From: Streptomyces sp. P9-A4
Lineage (GTDB): Bacteria > Actinomycetota > Actinomycetes > Streptomycetales > Streptomycetaceae
Reading direction: 5' to 3'
Length of the DNA: 64,000 bases
Assembly (NCBI RefSeq): GCF_036634195.1
Contig: NZ_JAZIFY010000001.1
Location: forward strand, 6,148,501-6,212,500
The notes below the pieces were generated by a model. That model was given only the letters and a program-made list of their open reading frames with translations. It did no database searches and was not told the origin of the DNA. How positions within the stretch are numbered: the stretch's first letter is position 1; each line of letters begins with the position of its first letter. Both the position numbers and the translations under genes were made by a program. Positions 44,727 to 52,986 of the stretch are shown here, one piece after another.

Positions 44727-45076
44727 CCCGGCCGCACGACGAACCGGCCGCACGGCACCGGCCGAGCCACGGACCGGTCGTCCCGCATGCGGCCGGTCCC
44801 GCCGGAGGAGGAGACCAGCCGGAATACGCCGGAAACGTGCCTGAGACCGACCGGCGAATGGGGGCGGCGTCGCGGGGCTGGGCACGCACATCTGCCGCGT
44901 TGTCGTCAATCACCATGGCTCCGCCATGCCTCAATCCTCCGCCTCGCAGCTGCACGCACCCAGCCCCGCTCCTTCTCCCACCCCCATGTGCCGGTCGGTC
45001 TTAGCCGCTTCTGAGGCGGAGCCGGTGGAGTGTCCAGCCGTCCAGGTCCTCGATGCTGAATCTGTCCCGGGACCAA
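44727..45076. other. Non-coding junction before the M48 peptidase operon
   Basis: These 350 bases carry no convincing gene. Codon bias is lost in all frames and short open frames on both strands lack family resemblance. Several CCGGCCGCACG-type repeats follow the DHFR-fold gene. From about 44880 the DNA becomes less GC-rich (for example TTGTCGTCAATCACCATGG), which marks the edge of the accessory patch. Confidence 0.5.
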
Positions 45077-47908
45077 TCAGCCGGCCGTCCATTGCGGCCA
45101 CCTCTTGGCCGCGGCGGAGACGCGCTCCCCCAGGGGCAGCAGCGTCGCCTCGGCGTGTTTGACGGCCTCGTAGAGCTGCGTCAGCATCTTGGTGTTGCGG
45201 TCCACGTCGTTCTCCGAGCTGTTGAGTACCGCCTTGCACTCCGCAGCCGCGCTCTTGCTGCGGTTCAGCAGAGTGGACCACTTCTGATCCAGGTCGGGGT
45301 CGGGCACCCGCAGATGGCGCCGGGCAGTGGCCGTGTCGCGGGCGAGCCCGTCGCAGACAGGGCGAAGAGTGTCGGCGTCGAAGGTTCCGCTCTCGGTGTT
45401 CACGTTTTGCACCCACGTCCCGAATTCGACGTAGCGGCCGGACAGCGCCACGATGTCGTCCTGGCCGCCCGCCTTGAACCAGGCCAGGAGCTGGAAGTCG
45501 CGTACCTTGTCGTCGGTGTCGACCGGTTCGGCTCGGACCGGCACGGCCGAGAACGGGCTGCCACTTGCCCGCTGCGGGTCGATAACAGCGGCCGTGAGAA
45601 CGAGCCCGGCCACTACCGTGACGGCTATGACGGCCCGGTCCGGCCAGGAGGTTCGTACGGTGTCGGCGGGCAACGACGTGCATTTTGTGCGGGGCCATTG
45701 GGACATGACGGTCGCGGCGAGGGCGGCGCCGAAGAAGACCGGTGTTACCGGATGGATGAGTATCTCGGTCAGCATCCAGGAGGTGCGGGGCAGCCAGTGG
45801 CAGGTGTTGGCCATGACCCGCAGCGGACCGATACAGCCGTCGGCGGCCTGGAGGATGAAGTAGCCGGCCACAATGACGATGTGCGCGATGGCCGCCGCTG
45901 TCAGGGCACGGGGCAGGCGGTGTGTACGGGTGGTCGCGGCGACCACGGCCGCCGTGCCCACTACCCCCGCCCACAGGGCAACCGTCTGCCACCACAGGTA
46001 GACCACGTGGAAGGCGAGGGTCCGCTCCTCCAGCGCAGGGCGCCAGGAATGGATGTATGCCATCGCCGCTGCTACGACGGCGACGCCCACGACCCCTCCG
46101 GCCAGCCCGGCCAGCACGGTGGAGCGCAGCCCTGCCGTCCTGGGCCGCCTCAACAACAGCAGCGCCGGGTATGCCCACAGAACGACCGCGCCGACGACGG
46201 TCGGCAAGTACGTGCCCGCAACGGCCAGGTTGATCAGGACCGAACCGATCCAGGGCAGCACGGACTCGTACTGGGGAAGGCTGTTCCAGGGGCCGGGGAA
46301 GCTTTGCCGGGCGAGCTCGGACAGACCGCTGGCCTTGAGGAAGTTTCCTGTCATCCATAGCTGTCCGTCGCGCAACCACCAGTTCAGTCCGCCCGCCGCC
46401 ACCACGGAGCCCGCAGCGGCCGCGGCAAGGAAGGCCCGGCGTGGCACGGCACGCTCGCCCGGCATGGTCCGCAGGTGGAGTTGTGCGCACTGGGCGAGCC
46501 AGGTGATGTAGACGACGGAGCCGAGGAGCAGGACGAGGAGAGGTTCCCCGTGCTCGGGCGTCCAGTCGGGCGCCGCAGTCGGCCCGGACAGCAGCTCCCC
46601 GCAGACCAGACCGAACCCGAGGGCGAGCCCCGCCCGGATACCCCTGGGGCTGGCCGCCTGGCTGTGGGCGGCGTACAGGGCTGCCCGCCAGACCGCGACC
46701 GTCACGACGCACGCGGCCAGGGCTCCGACGACCCAGGCGGCGACGCCTCTGTCCCACACCGCGCTCAGGCTGTTTCCGGTGACCAGCGTGACGACACCGA
46801 GCAGGAACAGCGGCACGTCCGTCAGGGCGAACAGCCCCGCCGGGTTGTGCAGTGAACGCCATCGCTCGGACCAGGAGGGGTGGCTGCGCCACAGCGCGGC
46901 AACGGCCCTCAGCGCCGACCGGCCTTGTGTACGCCCGTCTGACTGCGCCTGCCAGACAGCCGGGTCGGCGCCCAGGGCGACCGCGCTCCGGTCGGCGTAC
47001 AGCTCGCGGTGGCGCAGGGTGTCGGCGCGAGCCAGGACGACCAGCAGGAACAGAAACGCGGCGATGCCGATGGCCTTGACCGTGGCCGGTCGGCTGGCCG
47101 GCCAGAAGACCTCGTCGGCGCCCAAGAACACGCCGAAAAACTCTGCCGCGACGAGGCTTCCGCCTATCAGGAGCGTGTAGGGGACGACGACCAACGCCAG
47201 GAAGACGCGCCACAACGCTGTCACCGCGTAGGCGATGTCCACGTCCCGGTTGCGGATGTGGGCCAGTTCGTGCAGGACCACGGCCTCAAAGCGAGCGGTG
47301 TTCACACGACGGGTGTGCAGCAGGCCGTTGTTCAGGCACAGCGTGCGCCGGCCGGCCCGGCCGTAGACGACTGCGCCAGGATCGAGCGCGGACAGGTCGA
47401 CCACGAGATCGGGCAGGGACCGCACCCCGGCACGCTCTGCCAATGCGACGACCTCGGCCCGCACCTCACCCTGCGGGTCCCCCGTGTGCAGCGGTTCCAC
47501 GCCGGGCCGGCTCCGCTTCCGGCGCGGAATCAGCAGATACAGCCCACCGGCCGCCAGCAACACGGCACCGGTGCCGGCCAGCCCGTACCAGCGTGGAACC
47601 TCCTCTGCCTCCTCGACGCACGCCCGCACCGCGTCTTCCTGTGCCTGGTCCCGGAACAGCTCGTCGATCAGCTTGCCCCCAGGGTCGTACCCGGCGGCGA
47701 ACTGGCACAGTGTCGCCACGTCCTGGTAGGGCAACGGCCGCAGGATGCCACTCAGCATCGCGACCGTGGCTACCACCATGGCGACGGCCAGCACGAGGAA
47801 CCGCAGGGTGGTGCCCGCAGGTAAGGCGCCGGGGTCAGATTCTGCAGAAGCGGACGCAGAGGTCCCGGAATCCGGGCGAGGTGCCGTGGTCTCCGTGCCG
47901 TTGCTCAT
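45077..47908 (-). CDS. Large membrane-embedded M48 metallopeptidase-like protein
   Basis: This 943-residue protein combines an M48 peptidase domain with a large membrane region. Transmembrane segments at about 34-55 and 110-128 precede the zinc motif HELAH (213-217), and RHRELYADRSAV (E302, D306) supplies the third ligand, so the active site looks intact. About twelve further hydrophobic segments follow up to residue 770. The last 170 residues are soluble and helical, with a DLDQKWSTLLNRSKSAAAECKAVLN-type coiled region, probably on the other face of the membrane. The start overlaps the small upstream gene by four bases. Base composition is looser than in neighbours, and a Tn3 remnant lies alongside, suggesting transfer. 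Confidence 0.8.
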   Translation of the reverse strand: MSNGTETTAPRPDSGTSASASAESDPGALPAGTTLRFLVLAVAMVVATVAMLSGILRPLPYQDVATLCQFAAGYDPGGKLIDELFRDQAQEDAVRACVEEAEEVPRWYGLAGTGAVLLAAGGLYLLIPRRKRSRPGVEPLHTGDPQGEVRAEVVALAERAGVRSLPDLVVDLSALDPGAVVYGRAGRRTLCLNNGLLHTRRVNTARFEAVVLHELAHIRNRDVDIAYAVTALWRVFLALVVVPYTLLIGGSLVAAEFFGVFLGADEVFWPASRPATVKAIGIAAFLFLLVVLARADTLRHRELYADRSAVALGADPAVWQAQSDGRTQGRSALRAVAALWRSHPSWSERWRSLHNPAGLFALTDVPLFLLGVVTLVTGNSLSAVWDRGVAAWVVGALAACVVTVAVWRAALYAAHSQAASPRGIRAGLALGFGLVCGELLSGPTAAPDWTPEHGEPLLVLLLGSVVYITWLAQCAQLHLRTMPGERAVPRRAFLAAAAAGSVVAAGGLNWWLRDGQLWMTGNFLKASGLSELARQSFPGPWNSLPQYESVLPWIGSVLINLAVAGTYLPTVVGAVVLWAYPALLLLRRPRTAGLRSTVLAGLAGGVVGVAVVAAAMAYIHSWRPALEERTLAFHVVYLWWQTVALWAGVVGTAAVVAATTRTHRLPRALTAAAIAHIVIVAGYFILQAADGCIGPLRVMANTCHWLPRTSWMLTEILIHPVTPVFFGAALAATVMSQWPRTKCTSLPADTVRTSWPDRAVIAVTVVAGLVLTAAVIDPQRASGSPFSAVPVRAEPVDTDDKVRDFQLLAWFKAGGQDDIVALSGRYVEFGTWVQNVNTESGTFDADTLRPVCDGLARDTATARRHLRVPDPDLDQKWSTLLNRSKSAAAECKAVLNSSENDVDRNTKMLTQLYEAVKHAEATLLPLGERVSAAAKRWPQWTAG

Positions 47909-48426
47909 GTCCTTGACGTTCCGTCCTGTTCAGGTTCCTCCGCTCCGGCGAGCGCAGGTTCCTCCGCTCCGGCGAGCGCCAGCCTCGCGACCACACTGTC
48001 CGCCAGGACCTCTGCGTCCGGCTCGGGGAGCCCGCGTCGCACCGCTTCCGCACGCACCCGGCTTCGTACGGCCGCCAACTGGTCCCGGTCGAAGTCCGGG
48101 ACCTCGGGCGGGGCAATCTGGCGGCGGCCCGGCGGGCGCAGGCGCCCCAGGGCGCTGGTGACACGGGACAGCAGGCGGCCCGTCGCGTCCGCCACCGCGG
48201 CCCGGCACGCCTCGTCAACCGCCAGCAGCACGACGGGCGTGATAAGCGCCGTGGCCTCGGAAAGGCCGAAGCCGAGAGGGTTGCCGCCCTTTCCGTCGCT
48301 CGCCCGTCGCACCCGATGTACGACGAGCCCGTAGTCCAGCCCCGCCAGATCGTCGACCAACGGGCTTTCCTCCGGGGCTCGTTGGTCTACGACGTCCCGC
48401 ACCACGTCCATCACGGTCGCACGCAT
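47905..48426 (-). CDS. Small partner protein of the M48 peptidase, unknown function
   Basis: This 173-residue protein starts MRATVMDVVRDVVDQRAPEESPLVDDLAGLDY. It has one moderately hydrophobic stretch (GLSEATALITPVVLLAVDEACRAAVADA), a proline-rich middle and a helical C-terminal part. The tail contains ALAGAEEP twice, from a perfect 24-base duplication. Its stop overlaps the ATG of the M48 gene, so the two are translated together and probably work together. I recognise no domain. A start at 48495 is less likely because the added residues are basic and atypical. Confidence 0.65.
   Translation of the reverse strand: MRATVMDVVRDVVDQRAPEESPLVDDLAGLDYGLVVHRVRRASDGKGGNPLGFGLSEATALITPVVLLAVDEACRAAVADATGRLLSRVTSALGRLRPPGRRQIAPPEVPDFDRDQLAAVRSRVRAEAVRRGLPEPDAEVLADSVVARLALAGAEEPALAGAEEPEQDGTSRT
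47931..47978 (-). repeat. Perfect 24-base tandem duplication
   Basis: Positions 47931-47954 and 47955-47978 are identical (CAGGTTCCTCCGCTCCGGCG plus AGCG). They encode the doubled ALAGAEEP of the small M48 partner. Confidence 0.92.
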
Positions 48427-48595
48427 GCGTCCCCTCTCCCACAGTCCCACACGGTTCCGCCGACCACTCACCTGCCACCCGCGACAGCCTTCCACTTCAT
48501 CAGCACCGTCAGCAGGTGCTCAGGAAACTGAACGCTCTACCGGTGTTCCCTGTCCGGATACTCCCCGAACCCCTGATTCAGACGGTTCGTGGTGG

Positions 48596-49215
48596 TCAGG
48601 CGGCCATCCGCAGCCGCCCGATTGCCTCGCTCTCGGGCGGCTCCATGTCCAGGTGCCGGGTCCCGAAGCGGCGGATCTTGCTGGTGATGTACGGCGTAAC
48701 GGTCGCCAGGTCGACCGGGTCGACCTCCCAGCCCTCGTCGACGAGGTCGTTGACGACCTTCGTGATGTCCTGAGCGGTGTGGAAGATCAGGCAGTTCGCG
48801 AGCAGCTCGTTGAACTTGCCTTGCGTATCACCGTGCACGATGTCGACGGTCACCTCGGACTCGTTCTTCAGCAGCCCCTCGAACAGATGCGAGGCGCTCA
48901 GGGCGGTGGAGTTCTGCCAGGCCATGCGTCACCGCAGCAGCGAGTGGGTGCGTCGTAGACGACGCCCAGACGCTCACGCACGACCGTGCGGTGATGCCGC
49001 AGCGTACGGGCGGAGTCATGCGTGGGCGCCACCTCCTCGCCCAGCCCCAGCAAGCCGCGCACATGCCCGACCACCAGCTGCGGCCCCTCGGCCACGTCCG
49101 GGAAGGAGCCCAGCTTCTGGTAGCTCTTCAGCAACACCACCAGCGCCAGCACATGCTCCGCCGACCGCGCCTTTCCGCGCGCCCACGCCACCTCGGACGA
49201 TCGGAAGGGCTGCCT
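48596..49215 (-). pseudogene. Decayed Tn3-family transposase
   Basis: Two pieces of one transposase remain in order. The upstream piece (about 49215-48950) reads SEVAWARGKARSAEHVLALV, VLLKSYQKLGSFPDVAEGPQ, then TLRHHRTVVRERLGVVYDAP, the N-terminal DUF4158 region. The downstream piece (48925-48596) reads LFEGLLKNESEVTVDIVHGD followed at once by KFNELLANCLIFHTAQDITK and SPYITSKIRRFG-like VTPYITSKIRRFG. In intact relatives roughly two hundred residues of the DDE core separate the HGDTQG and KFNELLAN motifs, so that core has been deleted in frame. A second deletion and frame change join the pieces. No resolvase or terminal repeats were found. Confidence 0.82.
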
Positions 49216-49354
49216 GTACGGCGTTCACCCTGACGGAGCACCCCTCACCGGCCCATTGCCTGTTTCCGGCGCATTCCGGCTGGCCTCCGAGGAAAGGTGT
49301 AGCCGCCACGGGCCCGTCCGGGTACGGTGATCGCTCCGTGTGCGAGCCGTCGAA

Positions 49355-49383
49355 GTCTCCACCCCACCCCGAGAGTTGGAGAC
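49355..49383 (+). promoter_or_regulatory. Leader hairpin at the DMT transporter ribosome-binding site
   Basis: GTCTCCA (49355-49361) pairs with TGGAGAC (49377-49383), which contains the GGAG ribosome-binding sequence about ten bases before the ATG at 49394. It could lower translation. Confidence 0.35.
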
Positions 49384-49393
49384 CCGGACCGCC

Positions 49394-50329
49394 ATGGCCG
49401 CTTCGTCCTCCTTTGTCGCGCCCGCGGCGCTCGGCGCGCCGCGCCGCGCCTGGCTCACCGACCTGCCCGTCCTCCTCGTCGCGGTCGTCTGGGGGACCAG
49501 CTACCTCGCGGCCAAGGGCATCACCACCGCCCACACCGTCATCGCCGTCCTCGTGCTGCGGTTCGCGGTGGTGGTGCCCGTCCTCGTCGCCGCCGGATGG
49601 CACAGGCTCCGGGCGCTGAGCGCGGCCCAGTGGCGCGGGGCCGCGACCCTCGGGCTGATCCTCGGCGGGATCTTCCTCCTGGAGACCTACGGGGTCGTCC
49701 ACACCTCCGCCACCAACGCGGGCCTGATCATCAGCCTCACCATGATCCTCACGCCGCTCGCCGAGGCCGCCGCCACCAGGCGCAGACCGCCCCGCGCCTT
49801 CCTGGCCGCCGCCGCGCTCTCCGTCACCGGCGTCGTCCTCCTCACCCAGGGCGCCGGCTTCACCGCCCCGTCCCCCGGCGACCTGCTCATGCTGCTCGCC
49901 GCCGTCGCCCGTACCGTGCACGTCCTCGCCATGGCACGGATCAAGTCGGTCCGTTCGGCCGACTCGCTCTCCCTGACCACCGTCCAACTCGGCGCAGCCG
50001 TCGCGGTCTTCGCCGTCATCGCCTGCGTCCCCGGTACGGGCGCCTCGCCCTGGGCGGTCGCCCTCGACTTCGGTCCGGGCGAATGGGCAGGCCTGCTCTT
50101 CCTCTCCGTCTTCTGCACGCTCTTCGCCTTCTTCGTGCAGATGTGGGCGGTCCGCCGCACCTCCCCGTCCCGGGTCAGCCTCCTCCTCGGCACCGAGCCG
50201 CTCTGGGCCGCCGCCGCGGGCATCGCCCTCGCCGGTGACCGCCCCGGACCCCTCGGCCTCGCGGGCGCGATCCTCGTGCTGGCGGGCACCAGTTGGGGCC
50301 GCCGGGCCGTCGACAAGGACGCCGGGTAG
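49394..50329 (+). CDS. EamA/DMT family transporter
   Basis: This 311-residue membrane protein has ten predicted helices in two EamA repeats; the opening LPVLLVAVVWGTSYLAAKG and the later LGLILGGIFLLETYGVVHTSATNAGLIISL are typical, and the second repeat ends in ILVLAGTSWGRRA. It should export or import small metabolites such as amino acids or sugars. The ATG at 49394 was preferred to an upstream GTG because of GGAGAC just before it. It is the first intact gene after the transposase remnant. Its TAG stop forms part of a -10 box for the next gene. Confidence 0.88.
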   Translation: MAASSSFVAPAALGAPRRAWLTDLPVLLVAVVWGTSYLAAKGITTAHTVIAVLVLRFAVVVPVLVAAGWHRLRALSAAQWRGAATLGLILGGIFLLETYGVVHTSATNAGLIISLTMILTPLAEAAATRRRPPRAFLAAAALSVTGVVLLTQGAGFTAPSPGDLLMLLAAVARTVHVLAMARIKSVRSADSLSLTTVQLGAAVAVFAVIACVPGTGASPWAVALDFGPGEWAGLLFLSVFCTLFAFFVQMWAVRRTSPSRVSLLLGTEPLWAAAAGIALAGDRPGPLGLAGAILVLAGTSWGRRAVDKDAG

Positions 50330-50332
50330 GTT
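50327..50332 (+). promoter_or_regulatory. -10 box formed from the DMT transporter stop codon
   Basis: TAGGTT begins with the stop codon at 50327-50329 and lies eight bases before the ATG at 50341, near the spacing of a leaderless gene. Confidence 0.35.
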
Positions 50333-50340
50333 CTTCGACC

Positions 50341-50697
50341 ATGCGTTCACTTGCCTACGACAACGACTTCCGCGCCCGCGCCCGGCGCACCCAGGGCTGG
50401 GGCCTCGGACTGCTCGCCCTCGCGGCCCTGCTCTGGGTCTGGCTCGGCGTCCTGCTGTTGACCTCGTACCAGGACGGCGACGGCGGCGGCAGCCCCTGCC
50501 CCGCCCTGCTCACCAGCGAGTACGTCCACGACAAGGAGTGCGTCGAGAGCCGGGACTGGCCCGGACTCCTCACGATCCTCGGCGGATCCGTCCCCCTCGC
50601 CGTGGTCGGCGCCGTCCTCTACACCAGCGGCTCGGTCTCGCACCGCATGGCCGAGCACCTGGCCGAGGTGACCCGGCTCGACTCCGCGAGCGCCTGA
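50341..50697 (+). CDS. Small two-helix membrane protein
   Basis: This 118-residue protein has two hydrophobic segments (about residues 20-42, GLGLLALAALLWVWLGVLLL, and 77-98, GLLTILGGSVPLAVVGAVLY). Between them is an external loop with two cysteines (SPCPALLTSEYVHDKEC) that may form a disulfide. No family recognised. It follows the DMT transporter by 11 bases and may be co-transcribed or start from its own -10 box at 50327. Confidence 0.75.
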   Translation: MRSLAYDNDFRARARRTQGWGLGLLALAALLWVWLGVLLLTSYQDGDGGGSPCPALLTSEYVHDKECVESRDWPGLLTILGGSVPLAVVGAVLYTSGSVSHRMAEHLAEVTRLDSASA

Positions 50698-50718
50698 CCG
50701 CACCCCCTGCGCCCGCCC

Positions 50719-50943
50719 TCAGGACGACTTCGGCACCCGGTCCGACACGATCATCAGGACCACGCCGAGGACCGCGATCACGATGTTGGCGAACAGCTCC
50801 CGGCCCTCCAGGAACCCCACGTTCTCGGTGAGGTACCGCGTCATCCCGAGGAGCCGGAACGAGCCGTCCGTCAGCTCGCGCACCACCCCGGCGACACCGA
50901 AGAGCGCGAGCAGGAATCCGGCGACTTCCAGAAACTTCTTCAT
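50719..50943 (-). CDS. Small two-helix membrane protein
   Basis: This 74-residue protein starts MKKFLEVAGFLLALFGVAGVV, has a loop DGSFRLLGMTRYLTENVGFLEG, and a second helix LFANIVIAVLGVVLMIVSDRV. No enzyme motif is present and the function is unknown. Codon use is good for a Streptomyces gene. It is divergent from a sensor kinase (start at 51089), so it may be regulated by, or interact with, that system. A long in-frame extension to 52029 is a shadow of the kinase. Confidence 0.72.
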   Translation of the reverse strand: MKKFLEVAGFLLALFGVAGVVRELTDGSFRLLGMTRYLTENVGFLEGRELFANIVIAVLGVVLMIVSDRVPKSS

Positions 50944-51075
50944 GAGGTGATCATGGGCGGGGCGGGGGAGGGAGCGCGTCCGCCTCCCGTCCACGGCGCC
51001 GCTACCGAAGTATCGACCGGTACGACTTAGGTAGCGCCCCCGCCGCCGATGCCCCGCGGCGGCGGCCCGGCTGCG

Positions 51076-51081
51076 TAGATT
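51076..51081 (+). promoter_or_regulatory. -10 box for leaderless kinase transcript
   Basis: TAGATT lies seven bases before the ATG at 51089, consistent with a leaderless message. Confidence 0.45.
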
Positions 51082-51088
51082 TGCCCCC

Positions 51089-52303
51089 ATGACTCGTACG
51101 GACCGGCAGCGCTGGCTGTTCCCCTCCCACCTGGTCGAACCGGGTGGGAACGGGGCGGCCCGGCCCCGCCGTACCGCCCGCGACTGGGTCGTGGACATCT
51201 CGCTCTTCCTGCTCGCCGCGTTCGTCGGCCTGCTCGCCGCCGACGCCAGCGCGCAGTACACCAGCGACACCGTCACCCTCCTCGACCAGCTCGCCGGCGC
51301 CGCCGCCTGCTGCGCCCTCTGGCTGCGCCGGCGCCGGCCCGTCGGACTCGCCGTCGCCCTCGCCCTGGCGAACGCCGTGGCCCCCGTCGCCGCCGGAGCC
51401 CTCCTCGCGAGCCTGTTCAGCGTCGCCGTACGCCGCCCGTTCCGCGAGGTCGCCTGGATCGGGGCGCTCGCCGTCGCCACCTCCACCGTCCAGGTCTTCG
51501 TCCGCCCCGACCCCACCACCAACGCCGGACTCTCCGTCGCCATCGGCTTCATCCTCATCCTCCTCGTCACCGCCTGGGGCATGCTCGTCCGCTCCCGCCG
51601 CCAGCTCGTCGAGGCCCTCAGGGAACGGGCCCGCCGCGCCGAGGCCGAGGCCGAACTGCGCGCCGCGCAGGCCCAGCGGCTCGCCCGCGAGGCCATCGCC
51701 CGCGAGATGCACGACGTCCTCGCCCACCGGCTCACCCTGCTCAGCGTCCATGCCGGAGCCCTGGAGTTCCGGCCCGACGCCCCGCCCGAGCAGGTCGCCC
51801 GCGCCGCCGGGGTCATCCGCGACAGCGCCCACGAAGCCCTCCAGGACCTCCGCGAGATCATCGGCGTCCTGCGCGCCCCCGGCGAGAACGGCGAGGCGGG
51901 CGACCGGCCGCAGCCCACCCTCGCCACCCTCGACGCCCTGATCGCCGAATCCCGCGAGGCCGGCGCGGAGGTCGTCCTCGACACCACCGTCGACGACCCG
52001 GCCGCCGTGCCCGCCGCCACCGGCCGCACCGTCTACCGCATCGCCCAGGAAGCCCTGACCAACGCCCGCAAGCACGCCCCCGGCACCACCGTCACCGTCA
52101 CCGTGCGCGGCCGTCCCGGCGGGGGCCTCACCGTCGAGGTCCGCAACCCGGCACCCGGCGGACCCGTCCCCCACGTCCCCGGCTCCGGCCAGGGACTCAT
52201 CGGACTCACCGAGCGCGCCGCCCTCGCCGGCGGCCGATTGGAGCACGGCCCGGACCCCGACGGGGGATTCGCCCTGCGCGCCTGGCTACCGTGGCCCGCA
52301 TGA
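51089..52303 (+). CDS. Sensor histidine kinase (NarL-partner type)
   Basis: This 404-residue kinase has about four membrane segments in residues 35-167, a linking coiled coil (RRQLVEALRERARRAEAEAE), the HisKA_3 helix with H208 in AIAREMHDVLAHRLTLLSVH, and an ATPase domain with YRIAQEALTNARKHAPG and GQGLIGLTERAALAGG. It overlaps its response regulator by four bases (ATGA). The signal is unknown. This is the third NarL-type pair in the window; its sequence is not close to the other two. Confidence 0.92.
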   Translation: MTRTDRQRWLFPSHLVEPGGNGAARPRRTARDWVVDISLFLLAAFVGLLAADASAQYTSDTVTLLDQLAGAAACCALWLRRRRPVGLAVALALANAVAPVAAGALLASLFSVAVRRPFREVAWIGALAVATSTVQVFVRPDPTTNAGLSVAIGFILILLVTAWGMLVRSRRQLVEALRERARRAEAEAELRAAQAQRLAREAIAREMHDVLAHRLTLLSVHAGALEFRPDAPPEQVARAAGVIRDSAHEALQDLREIIGVLRAPGENGEAGDRPQPTLATLDALIAESREAGAEVVLDTTVDDPAAVPAATGRTVYRIAQEALTNARKHAPGTTVTVTVRGRPGGGLTVEVRNPAPGGPVPHVPGSGQGLIGLTERAALAGGRLEHGPDPDGGFALRAWLPWPA

Positions 52304-52977
52304 CCATCCGGCTGCTCATCGTCGACGACGACCCCCTGGTCCGCGCGGGCCTCACCCTGATGCTCGGCGGAGCCGAGGAACTGGAGATCGTCGGCGAGGG
52401 CGCCGACGGCCGCGAAGTCCCCGAACTCGTCGCCCGCCACGCCCCCGACGTCGTCCTCATGGACATCCGCATGCCGGACGTCGACGGCCTCACCGCCACC
52501 GAACGCCTCCGCGCCCGGCCCGGCGCCCCCGAGGTCGTCGTCCTCACCACCTTCCACGCGGACGAGCAGGTGCTGCGCGCACTGCGCGCCGGGGCCGCCG
52601 GGTTCGTCCTCAAGGACACCCCGCCCGCCGAGATCGTCGCCGCCGTCCGCCGGGTCGCCGCCGGGGACCCCGTACTCTCCCCGGCCGTCACCCGCCAGCT
52701 CATGACCCATGTCGCCGGGCAGCCGGAGCGCAGCCCGCGCGCGGCGGCCGGCGGCCGGCTCGCCGAACTCGCGGACCGGGAAAGGGAAGTGGCCGTCGCC
52801 GTCGGCCGCGGCCTGGCCAACGCCGAGATCGCCGCCGAGCTGTACATGAGCGTCCCGACCGTGAAGACCCATGTCTCCCGGGTGCTCGCCAAGCTCGGCC
52901 TCAACAACCGCGTCCAGATCGCCCTGCTCGTCCACGACGCGGGACTCCTCGACGAGAACCGGGGGGACAACCCGTAG
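52300..52977 (+). CDS. NarL/LuxR response regulator
   Basis: This 225-residue regulator starts MTIRLLIVDDDPLVRAGL, with phosphoacceptor D55 in VVLMDIRMPDVDG and lysine in VLKDTPPAEI, then a LuxR-type helix-turn-helix (LADREREVAVAVGRGLAN, PTVKTHVSRVLAKLGL). It is translated from an ATGA overlap with its kinase. Its stop codon TAG is the first half of a -10 box that would start the P450 message. Confidence 0.92.
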   Translation: MTIRLLIVDDDPLVRAGLTLMLGGAEELEIVGEGADGREVPELVARHAPDVVLMDIRMPDVDGLTATERLRARPGAPEVVVLTTFHADEQVLRALRAGAAGFVLKDTPPAEIVAAVRRVAAGDPVLSPAVTRQLMTHVAGQPERSPRAAAGGRLAELADREREVAVAVGRGLANAEIAAELYMSVPTVKTHVSRVLAKLGLNNRVQIALLVHDAGLLDENRGDNP

Positions 52978-52980
52978 GCT
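52975..52980 (+). promoter_or_regulatory. -10 box formed from the response regulator stop codon
   Basis: TAGGCT begins with the stop codon of the response regulator (52975-52977) and lies six bases before the P450 ATG at 52987, the exact spacing of a leaderless transcript. Confidence 0.5.
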
Positions 52981-52986
52981 GGGCCG

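Noticed and set aside
44727..45076. Small open frames between the DHFR-fold gene and the M48 gene
   Set aside because: Codon bias is absent in all frames, no motif is recognisable, and no ribosome-binding site sits before any candidate start.
45077..49215. The accessory patch as an intact transposon or integrative element
   Set aside because: The transposase is broken, and I found no resolvase, integrase, terminal repeats or target duplication.
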